Positions 27,916 through 35,837 of a DNA stretch of 64,000 nucleotides are shown in pieces (positions within the stretch are counted from its first letter, which is position 1; each line of letters starts with the position of its first letter). Source of the stretch: Flavobacteriales bacterium. Lineage in GTDB: Bacteria; Bacteroidota; Bacteroidia; Flavobacteriales_D; Crocinitomicaceae. Location of the stretch: NCBI GenBank assembly GCA_947447525.1, contig CANFJL010000008.1, positions 1-64,000 on the forward strand, read 5' to 3'. The position numbers were made by a program, and so were the translations under genes. The notes below the pieces were generated by a model, which saw only the letters and a list, made by a program, of their open reading frames with translations, had not been told where the DNA came from and searched no databases.

Positions 27916-28812
27916 ATGCTATCCCTTGAACCAAAAGATTTAAGCGTCCCAAAACTTCATCAATATTTACTTGGAGCCATCGGTCCTAGACCAATAGCTT
28001 TTGCTGCTACAATCGATCAAGAAGGGAACGATAACTTAGCACCTTTTAGTTTTTTTAATGTCTTCAGTGCCAATCCACCCATATTAATTTTCTCTCCTGC
28101 TAGATCAGGGCGAACCAATACCACTAAGGACACCTATAATAATGTAAAAAATTGTCCAGAGGTTGTCATCAATGTGGTTAACTTTTCAATAGTCGAGCAA
28201 ATGAGTTTGGCGAGTTCACCCTACCCAAAAGGGATGAGTGAGTTTACCAAATCAGGACTTACACCATTGGATTCTGATTTAATTCGTCCAAAGAGAGTTC
28301 AGGAAGCACCTGTTCAATTTGAATGTCGCGTTAATGAAGTGGTAGAATTAGGAAAGGAAGGGGGTGCGGGAAATTTAATTATTTGTGAAGTACTAAAAAT
28401 TCATATACACGAATCGATCCTGGATGAAAATCAAATGATTGATCAGCATAAAATAGATTTAGTAGCAAGAATGGGAGGAAATTGGTATTGTCGCGCCAAC
28501 GAAAACTCCATGTTTGAGCTCGAAAAACCTATAACTACTTGCGGTGTTGGATTTGATTTATTACCTCCAGACTTTATTTCAAGCAGTGTTTTGGATAATA
28601 ACAATTTAGCAAGATTAGCGGGCATCGAGGAAATTCCTGATGAAACTGCCGTAAATGAATATAAATTATTAGAATTAAGTGATTTATTTTTAACTTTAGG
28701 TGACGATCCTTCAGCATTAGAATTAGCACTGCATGAAAGGGCAAAAATACTTTTACAAACACATCAAATTAGTGAGGCTTGGCTTACACTTTTATCATTT
28801 AATAACGGATAA
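27916..28812 (+). CDS. Flavin reductase-like domain protein
   Basis: A 298-residue protein with the FMN-binding split-barrel of flavin reductases in residues about 8-210: LLGAIGPRPIAFAATID, LAPFSFFNVFSANPPILIFSP and VVINVVNFSIVEQM are typical. The extra C-terminal part of about 90 residues is alpha-helical and is seen in the larger Bacteroidota members. It probably binds FMN, either reducing flavin with NAD(P)H or using it for an unknown reaction. The start at 27916 follows the -7 box by 36 bases; an earlier ATT/TTG-type start would overlap that box. DUF3127 follows 12 bases later. Confidence 0.88.
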   Translation: MLSLEPKDLSVPKLHQYLLGAIGPRPIAFAATIDQEGNDNLAPFSFFNVFSANPPILIFSPARSGRTNTTKDTYNNVKNCPEVVINVVNFSIVEQMSLASSPYPKGMSEFTKSGLTPLDSDLIRPKRVQEAPVQFECRVNEVVELGKEGGAGNLIICEVLKIHIHESILDENQMIDQHKIDLVARMGGNWYCRANENSMFELEKPITTCGVGFDLLPPDFISSSVLDNNNLARLAGIEEIPDETAVNEYKLLELSDLFLTLGDDPSALELALHERAKILLQTHQISEAWLTLLSFNNG

Positions 28813-28824
28813 ATAAATACAATT

Positions 28825-29220
28825 ATGTTTAAATTAACAGGAAGCGTTAAGCTTATTCACGCAACCGCGCAAATCACAGAAAAGTTTTCAAAGAGAGAAT
28901 TTGTTGTAACAGATACAACAAGTCAATATCCTCAAGACATTCTATTTCAAGCAACACAAGATAAATGTGGACTTTTAGATCAATTTCAAGTAGGCGATCA
29001 AGTAGAAGTATCTTTTAATTTAAGAGGTAGAGAATGGACAAGTCCACAAGGAGAAGTAAAGCATTTCAATACAATTGAAGCTTGGAGAATTGAAAAAATG
29101 AGTCAAGGTATGCCAAGTGGTGGACCATCAGCGATTTCTTTAGAAGCAAGTGATTTTCCAACTTCACCAAAATCAGCAGCATTAGAAAGCACTGAGGATG
29201 GAGACGATCTTCCTTTCTAA
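28825..29220 (+). CDS. DUF3127 domain protein
   Basis: A 131-residue protein common in Bacteroidota. Residues 1-90 have an OB-fold-like pattern (FKLTGSVKLIHATAQITEKF, FSKREFVVTD, QFQVGDQVEVSFNLRGREW), and the last 35 residues are an acidic, disordered tail ending DGDDLPF. That tail type resembles single-stranded-DNA-binding proteins, so a nucleic-acid role has been guessed; it is not shown. Likely in an operon with the flavin reductase 12 bases upstream. Its last 4 bases overlap the convergent amidohydrolase gene. Confidence 0.85.
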   Translation: MFKLTGSVKLIHATAQITEKFSKREFVVTDTTSQYPQDILFQATQDKCGLLDQFQVGDQVEVSFNLRGREWTSPQGEVKHFNTIEAWRIEKMSQGMPSGGPSAISLEASDFPTSPKSAALESTEDGDDLPF

Positions 29221-30494
29221 GGTTTTTCTTCGTATTTTTTCTTATACTTAAGGTATAACTTTTCTTGAAAATTATGATGGTCAACTAGTTGGCCATCTCT
29301 AATTATTAAGGTAACTTGATTGCTTCGCATATCCAAAGCAGAGCCTTTTGAGACAAAAAGTGTTGCTGATTTTCCTGTTTCAATTGATCCATAATTTTCA
29401 TCAATCCCTAAAATCTCGCAAGCAGAAAGTGAAATTGATCGCACAGCTTGTTCTTCTGTTAAACCATAAGCCATTGCAGTACCTGCTTGAAAAGGTAAGT
29501 TTCTAGTGTTCATTGCTTCCATGTCTCCTTCATTTTGAAGACAAAATAATATCTCTTCTTTCTGAAGAAGGGAGGCTAATTGATAAGGTAAGGCAATATT
29601 TTCGTCTTCGGAATTGGGCAAACTATGCACCCTTTGCAACATTACCGGTATTTGAGCATCCTTTAATCGAGCGCCTAACAGATAGGCATCATGCCCACCA
29701 ACGATTACCGGAAAAGGAATTTTGAATTCACTTACAAAAGAAATAATATCTGTTAATTGTTGTAATTCACTGGCATGGATAAAAACTCTTTTGGTGCCCT
29801 TAAAACAATCCACCATTGCTTCGAGGCGTTGATCAAAGTTCGTTGGTTTCTTATCCTTCGCATATACTGATGCCATTTGGAAAAAATCAAAAATTTCAGC
29901 GCATTGACTTTTATAATCTTTGTTTTTGTTCTTTGAATTAACTTCAGAATTCCAACTGTCTCCATTATTAGCCTCCGGCCAATTTAAGTGAACACCATCA
30001 TCTTTTAGAAGCGTTGCATCTTCCCAATTCCAGCCATCGAGAAACATTAGAGAGGAAGTTCCAGAGATAATTCCACCTCTGGGTGTTGTTTGAGTGATTA
30101 AAACACCATTTGACTTTACGGTTTCAATAACTCTAGATTCAACCATGTAGGCAATTTGAGCTCTAACATGAGGATTAAATTCGCCTACATCTTGAAAGTC
30201 ACGCGTTGCCCTTACGGCATCTATTTCATTTAATCCAAGAGTAGAGTTCGTTGCTACAAATCCAGGGTAAATCTGTTGACCATCAAGTTTAATTATGGTA
30301 TCCCATTGCGTTTGATCAAAATTTGAGGTGAGTGCATTTTTGACAAATAATATTTTCCCGTCTTGAATGCCAATCGCCGAAGTTTCCACCACCAAACCAT
30401 TACCAACATGCAACAAACCATTCAACAATAAAACTCGTTGTCCATTGACATGGAAAATTGTCAAAAAAAGAATTAAGGAAATAATTACTTTCAT
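29217..30494 (-). CDS. Secreted amidohydrolase-family protein, metal-binding motif lost
   Basis: A 425-residue protein with a signal peptide (MKVIISLILFLTIFHVNGQ). It has the amidohydrolase composite fold, with a C-terminal GSIETGKSATLFVSKG beta-sandwich. The HxH that normally follows strand 1 is missing: the site reads IYPGFVATNSTLGLNE. Later positions keep some residues (FIHASEL, VGGHDAYL). It is probably not a hydrolase of the usual kind. I choose the ATG at 30494, one base after the stop of the upstream amidohydrolase, because it places the signal peptide at the start. Confidence 0.85.
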   Translation of the reverse strand: MKVIISLILFLTIFHVNGQRVLLLNGLLHVGNGLVVETSAIGIQDGKILFVKNALTSNFDQTQWDTIIKLDGQQIYPGFVATNSTLGLNEIDAVRATRDFQDVGEFNPHVRAQIAYMVESRVIETVKSNGVLITQTTPRGGIISGTSSLMFLDGWNWEDATLLKDDGVHLNWPEANNGDSWNSEVNSKNKNKDYKSQCAEIFDFFQMASVYAKDKKPTNFDQRLEAMVDCFKGTKRVFIHASELQQLTDIISFVSEFKIPFPVIVGGHDAYLLGARLKDAQIPVMLQRVHSLPNSEDENIALPYQLASLLQKEEILFCLQNEGDMEAMNTRNLPFQAGTAMAYGLTEEQAVRSISLSACEILGIDENYGSIETGKSATLFVSKGSALDMRSNQVTLIIRDGQLVDHHNFQEKLYLKYKKKYEEKP

Positions 30495-30495
30495 A

Positions 30496-33400
30496 TCAAT
30501 GTGTATTTTCTGAGTCCGTGCCTTCTTCACCAAGGGTATTGCAATGAAACTCTTGTTTCTTTTTCTTTTCATACTTTTTGCCTGGAGCGCTGGATTTATT
30601 ACTCTTTAGCATTAGGGCAGTTATTCTTGCTCTTTCCAATCTATTTCGCTCTTGTGCTGCGATATCTTCTGTAGCGCTGTATTTAATTTCACCGTCAATA
30701 ATGGTATAATTTACTTTTGCATTAATACTTAGAGGATTGTCGCTCCATAAAACTAAATCTGCATCTTTCCCCACTTTAATACTTCCCATTCTATCATCAA
30801 GATGCAAAAGTTTTGCTGGATTAAGCGTGACCATTTTCCATGCCTCAATTTCTGACATGCCTCCGTATTTAACGCTCTTTGCTGCTTCCTGATTCAATCT
30901 TCGTCCCATCTCTGCATCATCAGAATTGATCGCTACTACTAAGCCTTGTTGGGACATTAGAGAAGCATTATAAGGTATAGCATCATTCACTTCAAATTTA
31001 TACGCCCACCAATCAGAGAATGTGGAAGCCCCTACTCCATGTTCTTTCATTTTATCCGCCACCTTATATCCTTCAAGAATGTGCGTAAAAGTATTTACTG
31101 TGAAATGCATTGAATCTGCTACTTTCATTAACATATTAATTTCTGATTGAACATAAGAATGGCAAGTAATTTTTCTTTCACCCGATAAAATTTCAGAAAG
31201 AACATCCAATTCCAGATCTTTACGAATTGCAGGAATTTTACCTTGTTTAAACTTTTCGATTTTCTCTTGGTAAATTAAAGCTCGATTAAAGCCATCATAA
31301 AATACCTGCTCCACCCCCATTCGCGTTTGCGGGAAGCGGACTGTGTTAAAATCGCCCCAGTTGGCTTGCTTAACATTTTCACCTAAAGCACATTTAATAA
31401 ATTTTGGAGCATTGGTAATCAGCATTTCAGAAGGTGAAGCACCCCATTTTAATTTAATCAATGCTGATTGTCCACCAATAGTATTGGCAGAACCGTGTAA
31501 AAGTTGTGCAGCAGTAACGCCACCTGATAATTGTCGATAAATATTTATGTCGTCTGGATTAACAACATCTCCAATACTCACTTCTGCTGTAACAGACTCC
31601 CCTCCCTCATTTACACCTTTAGAAATAGCAATATGTGAATGTTCATCAATTATTCCGGAGGTTAAATGCTGATTTTTCGCATCAATTACCAAGGAATTTG
31701 GAGGATATGCTTGATTGTCTTTTCCTACATAAACAATTTTTCCGGCAGAACATATCACCATGGCATCAGTAAGGATTTGTTCTGATTCATTGGTCCAGAT
31801 TTGTGCATTTTTAATCACGATAGGCTTATCACTTGACTTTGAAAGGGTACCAAAAGCCATATTGGGAAGCCAAACTGATGGAGTAGTCAATTCAGTGGTG
31901 ACTTCTTTATTAGTTTTTTCTTTCTGACTTGGTTTTTCTTGTCTAATCGCGGCCCAAAGCACCCATGTACCATCTTCAATTAAGGCATCACCTTCCATTA
32001 CTCCACCTTCTGCAGAAATACGTCCATGAAGTTGATAGGAACCTTTATCTTTTTGATCATCCAAATTAAAAGACATTGAGATATCATCTTGATTTAATCG
32101 AACTAGGACTTTATTAGTAAGAGTATCCGTTGTAGTTAATTTTGTTTTGGGATCATATTTCTTAACATATTCAATGAGTTGACCTGTTGGTTTTTCTTTA
32201 TCATCTAATAATTGAAGGAGGTATTTTTTGCCATTTAGGGTAAGTGAAAATTTTCCTAGTACATTATTTTTTTGTTCAGAGTTCAAAACCGTTCTCTCCC
32301 CTAAGTGCCAAGACTCTAATAATAAAGCTTCATTTTCGAAAGGATTTAAATTATAAACGCAAAAACTTGCCAATTTTCCTTTATTCAAACTTCCAACAAG
32401 AGCATCTATTTCTAAATAACTTGCTGGAACGAGCGTTAATGAGTTAAGAATAGAAGCGGTGGAAACGCCTAATTCAACTTGCTTTCTAATATTCTTCCAA
32501 AAGACATCAGGAGCAGTAATTCCATTCGATGTTATTGCAAAACGGACCTCATTATCTAATAATATTTTAGTATTAAACGGAGCTAATTCCCAATGTTTTA
32601 ATTCACTAAGAGGTATTTGTTTCGCAACATAAGGATCTTGCACATCGTAAGCATCTGGAAAATTTATTGGTACAACCAATTGCGCTTTTATATCCTTTAG
32701 ATAAGTCACATTGGCATATTCATTACCGGATCCAATAAAATTCATAGGAAGATCAAATTCCTTAGCGATTTTGGATGCTCGAATTATTTCCCATTTATCC
32801 TCCACTTTAAAAAAGTTAGGCAGCGCCAAATGGTCTGTCCAAGATTTCATTGATAAAGAGAAATTATTGGTTTGTTGGGCATAAATTCGATCATAAAAAG
32901 CTTGTCTTAGCAGTGCGATAGAACCCATTTGCGATGATGGATAAGACTGATTAGAAGTTCCTTTTGAAAACGAATAAAAGTTGGCACTTAATGGAGAAAT
33001 TATTGCTTTACTTATTGGAACATCGCCGATACTCACTAAGGCAGCTGTACCTCTTGCAATCCCATCTTGCTGATGACTGAGGGCAAAACCAAATCCCATT
33101 TTAATCAAAGACTCACTTGCCGTGGGATCAACATGAAATAAAGTAGCCGCTTCCACTTCAGGATGAATTGCTTCATTCCAGTAATAATCACCTTTATTGA
33201 GTGTGTTTAACTGAGGACGATTGGAATTATGACTTATTGAAGCAGGAAGACCTATATTAGAATAGAGTTCAATAAATGATGGAACTATCGTTTTGCCATT
33301 CATATCAATAACAACTGCATCGGAAGGAGTCAAAAGTAATTTTCCGAAATCTTTGATCTTTTCATTTTCAATGAGCACCGAGACATTTTCCAATATTTCC

Positions 33401-33540
33401 GTTGGAGAAACGAAAAGATTCACATGCAGCAAGAAGTAACTAGAAACTATAGATTTTGCTACGCCATTACTCGGTTGATTTTGAGCTAAAATGATGCTGT
33501 TAAGTAGTAAAAATAACGATAAGGTAAATAGACGCATCAT
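30496..33540 (-). CDS. Double amidohydrolase (degenerate N-half, intact C-half)
   Basis: A 1014-residue secreted protein with signal peptide (MMRLFTLSLFLLLNSIILAQ). The N-terminal amidohydrolase-like half (about 30-430) reads TIVPSFIELYSNIGLP where the HxH should be. The middle (about 445-590) is a beta-rich linker. The C-terminal half (about 605-975) looks complete: DEHSH near 650, CHSYVQSEI and FTHILEGYK supplying His, and NSDDAEMGRR supplying the final Asp. Imidazolonepropionase-like family; substrate unknown. I choose the ATG at 33540 (or 33537); the earlier ATG at 33612 would overlap the AlkD-like gene and precede the signal peptide by 24 residues. Confidence 0.87.
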   Translation of the reverse strand: MMRLFTLSLFLLLNSIILAQNQPSNGVAKSIVSSYFLLHVNLFVSPTEILENVSVLIENEKIKDFGKLLLTPSDAVVIDMNGKTIVPSFIELYSNIGLPASISHNSNRPQLNTLNKGDYYWNEAIHPEVEAATLFHVDPTASESLIKMGFGFALSHQQDGIARGTAALVSIGDVPISKAIISPLSANFYSFSKGTSNQSYPSSQMGSIALLRQAFYDRIYAQQTNNFSLSMKSWTDHLALPNFFKVEDKWEIIRASKIAKEFDLPMNFIGSGNEYANVTYLKDIKAQLVVPINFPDAYDVQDPYVAKQIPLSELKHWELAPFNTKILLDNEVRFAITSNGITAPDVFWKNIRKQVELGVSTASILNSLTLVPASYLEIDALVGSLNKGKLASFCVYNLNPFENEALLLESWHLGERTVLNSEQKNNVLGKFSLTLNGKKYLLQLLDDKEKPTGQLIEYVKKYDPKTKLTTTDTLTNKVLVRLNQDDISMSFNLDDQKDKGSYQLHGRISAEGGVMEGDALIEDGTWVLWAAIRQEKPSQKEKTNKEVTTELTTPSVWLPNMAFGTLSKSSDKPIVIKNAQIWTNESEQILTDAMVICSAGKIVYVGKDNQAYPPNSLVIDAKNQHLTSGIIDEHSHIAISKGVNEGGESVTAEVSIGDVVNPDDINIYRQLSGGVTAAQLLHGSANTIGGQSALIKLKWGASPSEMLITNAPKFIKCALGENVKQANWGDFNTVRFPQTRMGVEQVFYDGFNRALIYQEKIEKFKQGKIPAIRKDLELDVLSEILSGERKITCHSYVQSEINMLMKVADSMHFTVNTFTHILEGYKVADKMKEHGVGASTFSDWWAYKFEVNDAIPYNASLMSQQGLVVAINSDDAEMGRRLNQEAAKSVKYGGMSEIEAWKMVTLNPAKLLHLDDRMGSIKVGKDADLVLWSDNPLSINAKVNYTIIDGEIKYSATEDIAAQERNRLERARITALMLKSNKSSAPGKKYEKKKKQEFHCNTLGEEGTDSENTH

Positions 33541-33601
33541 GAGATTATTTTCTAGCGTGAATTTATAAAAAAAAGGAGTATTATCTTTATTATTAAAGAA
33601 C

Positions 33602-34279
33602 TTATTTGACATACTTCATTGCTTCCCTATGAGCCAAGCCTTTTAATTCATGAAAACCAACTGTTTTTCTAACCCAATCTGGATTCCATTTAGAAACCTC
33701 TCGCAAAGACCATCCAATTGCTTTTTGGATAAAAAAGGTTTTATTCGATTTATAACAAGCAATTAAATAACTTAAGCGGTCTAAATCTACAGTTTCCTTA
33801 TATTTTAGCTGATAAATTAAGCAAGATCTATGCAACCATATGGAGGATTCGTCTTGCCAAGACTTTATTACCATATCCATTTCCTTAGGGAATTTCTTTG
33901 CATACTTTCCAAGAATATTGGAGGCAAGAAGATCTACAGAATCCCACCAAGACTTATTCTCTAGAATAAACTTAATTTCATAAATATCAGACGCTATGAT
34001 CCAGGAATTTGGCCAAGAATTAACCCAATCTACTGCAATGTATTGATATTCACGCGCTTCTTTCTCCCACAATTCACGAACTACATCCCATCGTTGGATT
34101 GCTGAGAGATCTTTTGGGAGTAAGGATTTCCATTGACGAAAAATCACTTTTCGCGGAACACTTGAAACGCCTAAGTACATGAAATTATCTTTCATATACT
34201 TTTCCATTCCAATCGCTTTAGATTTATCCGCCTGCTGTTCAAGCATAGTAGATAATGTATCAAGATGCTCCATCATCAT
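33602..34279 (-). CDS. DNA alkylation repair protein (AlkD-like HEAT-repeat glycosylase)
   Basis: A 225-residue all-helical protein of the AlkD family, which removes alkylated purines (N3- and N7-methyl) without base flipping. Compared from memory with Bacillus AlkD, the key residues are present with a constant offset: Trp112 and Asp116 in SWWDSVD, Arg151 in WLHRS, and Trp190 in GWSLRE. Translation can begin at any of three consecutive ATG codons (34271-34279). The gene starts 15 bases after the 3' end of the RNase P RNA, so the two may be co-transcribed. Confidence 0.9.
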   Translation of the reverse strand: MMMEHLDTLSTMLEQQADKSKAIGMEKYMKDNFMYLGVSSVPRKVIFRQWKSLLPKDLSAIQRWDVVRELWEKEAREYQYIAVDWVNSWPNSWIIASDIYEIKFILENKSWWDSVDLLASNILGKYAKKFPKEMDMVIKSWQDESSIWLHRSCLIYQLKYKETVDLDRLSYLIACYKSNKTFFIQKAIGWSLREVSKWNPDWVRKTVGFHELKGLAHREAMKYVK

Positions 34280-34293
34280 TTAAAAATAAAAAA

Positions 34294-34660
34294 TGGCAAA
34301 TCGTAAGCCGGGTCCTGTTCACCTCAGCTAAAAAAGCCTTGGCTGTCTATCATTTATCTAGCCCCATCTTCACAAATGGGGTCCATCAACCTACCCTCCG
34401 AGATTGGGCGAGCAACCCTCAAGCCTCGGTATACATGGTCTTTCAGTTCGTAAGGTTTACCTTGCCGTCCTTGTCACCAAGAACGCGGTGAGCTCTTACC
34501 TCACCTTTTCATCTTTTCCTTCCTAAGAAGGTAGTTTTCCTTTCTGTGGCACTTTCTGTACTATTAAAATAGCCCTTCCCGTTAGGAAGTACGATGCTCT
34601 ATACTGCCCGGACTTTCCTCTCTCTCACCGAAGTGAAACAGCGATAGACCGATTTGCCGC
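34294..34660 (-). ncRNA. rnpB: RNase P RNA (bacterial class A)
   Basis: The minus strand carries the universally conserved start GAGGAAAGTCCGGGC (34606-34620) and the 3' segment with ACAGGACCCGGCTTACGAT, and the two ends pair as helix P1 (GGCAAATCG near 34650-34658 with CGATTTGCC near 34295-34303). The size of about 365 bases is normal. It is the catalytic RNA of RNase P, which matures the 5' ends of tRNAs. Exact ends are uncertain by a few bases. It fills the gap between the T9SS gene stop and the AlkD-like start. Confidence 0.95.
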
Positions 34661-34662
34661 TA

Positions 34663-34670
34663 TAAAGTTA
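34663..34670 (-). promoter_or_regulatory. Probable -7 element (TAACTTTA) of rnpB
   Basis: One mismatch to TAnnTTTG, ending a few bases before the 5' end predicted for the RNase P RNA, which is the right spacing for its transcription start. It sits between the upstream T9SS gene stop (34677) and the RNA. Confidence 0.45.
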
Positions 34671-34676
34671 ATGAAT

Positions 34677-35759
34677 TTAGTCCTTGATTAGCTGAACTAT
34701 TTTTGAAGACTGCTTAGAATTCATTTGAACAAGATAATAACCACTTGTAAAAGTACGCATATCAATCTGACCTTGCTGTAATTCTAATGATGCATATTCA
34801 GCGATTGCTTTACCTTTCAAATCAAAGACAACAACGCTTTCTAGATCCGTGGTGTTTTCGATAGTAAGAAAATCATGAACAGGATTTGGATAAATCATAT
34901 TATTTAAGTCCATTTCTTCAACTCCCGCATCTAAACCTAAATAATCTTCTTGATATTCAACAGAGGTAACATTTCCATTGGTCATAATAACTTTTAACAA
35001 CCATTCCTTTTTATTAAGACCAAACCATTCATATTCCGTTCGTGCAATTGGTGGAGTACCGAACCAAGTTCCAGCGCCAAAAAAAGTTTGATAAACAGAA
35101 TCAATTTCATCAATTTCATGTTTAATGCGAAGTACAGGAAAAGTCCCTTTTGGAGTCGTAAGTGAACCCCAACCATCAACAGTTGTGTGTCTCTGTCTGT
35201 ATTGTTTGAATTTAACATCGATGATTGGATTTAAATCAATAAAAGAATAACCTCTTGAAAAATGTTGATCGTTAAAATTCAAGGGTAGTTTATACCTTGT
35301 TTCAATGGTATCCGATTTAAAAGGTACTCCTTGTCCGTTTACTGAAATGGAATAACCAATTGAGGTGATGGAATCATTATTTGATTTGGTATACTGATTC
35401 AAATCGCTCAGCGTAACAGGTAAAAATTGTGATAATTGATCTAATGGTAAATCTTGGGTGGTATTAAAATAGGAAGCGCGGTATGGACTTGAGGCTAAAG
35501 GACCGTAAGTTGTAAATATGAGTATAGAAGCAAAACCAATAGGGTTGTACTGTCGAACATATTGACTTGTTGCAACCAAAGAACTATAATCCCAATTGAA
35601 ATTAGCTCCTGTAGATACATAATCTAAATTAAAATCATTCGATTGACTCATGCGAACAGTATCATTGGCTGCAGGAAAGCTAGTGGCTGTTAAAGTGACT
35701 TGAGCCACAACAATTTGAGTCGATAATAGGATACTTAATCCAAATAAATATTTGATCAT
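34677..35759 (-). CDS. Secreted protein with T9SS type A sorting domain
   Basis: A 360-residue protein with a signal peptide (to about residue 19, ending IVVAQ). The middle is beta-rich, has no recognised enzyme motif, and contains the segment TTVDGWGSLTTPKGTFPVLR, which often occurs in secreted Bacteroidota proteins of unknown function. Residues about 285-360 form the type A sorting domain: NMIYPNPVHDFLTIE, VVFDLKGKAI and GYYLVQMNSKQ, ending LIKD. It should cross the outer membrane through the T9SS and be attached or released there. Confidence 0.9.
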   Translation of the reverse strand: MIKYLFGLSILLSTQIVVAQVTLTATSFPAANDTVRMSQSNDFNLDYVSTGANFNWDYSSLVATSQYVRQYNPIGFASILIFTTYGPLASSPYRASYFNTTQDLPLDQLSQFLPVTLSDLNQYTKSNNDSITSIGYSISVNGQGVPFKSDTIETRYKLPLNFNDQHFSRGYSFIDLNPIIDVKFKQYRQRHTTVDGWGSLTTPKGTFPVLRIKHEIDEIDSVYQTFFGAGTWFGTPPIARTEYEWFGLNKKEWLLKVIMTNGNVTSVEYQEDYLGLDAGVEEMDLNNMIYPNPVHDFLTIENTTDLESVVVFDLKGKAIAEYASLELQQGQIDMRTFTSGYYLVQMNSKQSSKIVQLIKD

Positions 35760-35825
35760 TATATTAAATTTAGTCTAGTAAAATTAGTTTATTTTATGAA
35801 TAATTGAAAAAAAAGGAATACGCCT

Positions 35826-35833
35826 TATCTTTA
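35826..35833 (+). promoter_or_regulatory. Possible -7 element (TATCTTTA) 4 bases from a GTG start
   Basis: One mismatch to TAnnTTTG. Only the four bases CGCT separate it from the helicase GTG start, so the transcript would begin at or next to the start codon. Confidence 0.4.
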
Positions 35834-35837
35834 CGCT

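Noticed and set aside
34255-34491. Short plus-strand protein frame opposite the RNase P RNA
   Set aside because: The conserved GAGGAAAGTCCGGGC and 3' pairing show a structured RNA here; the frame is accidental.
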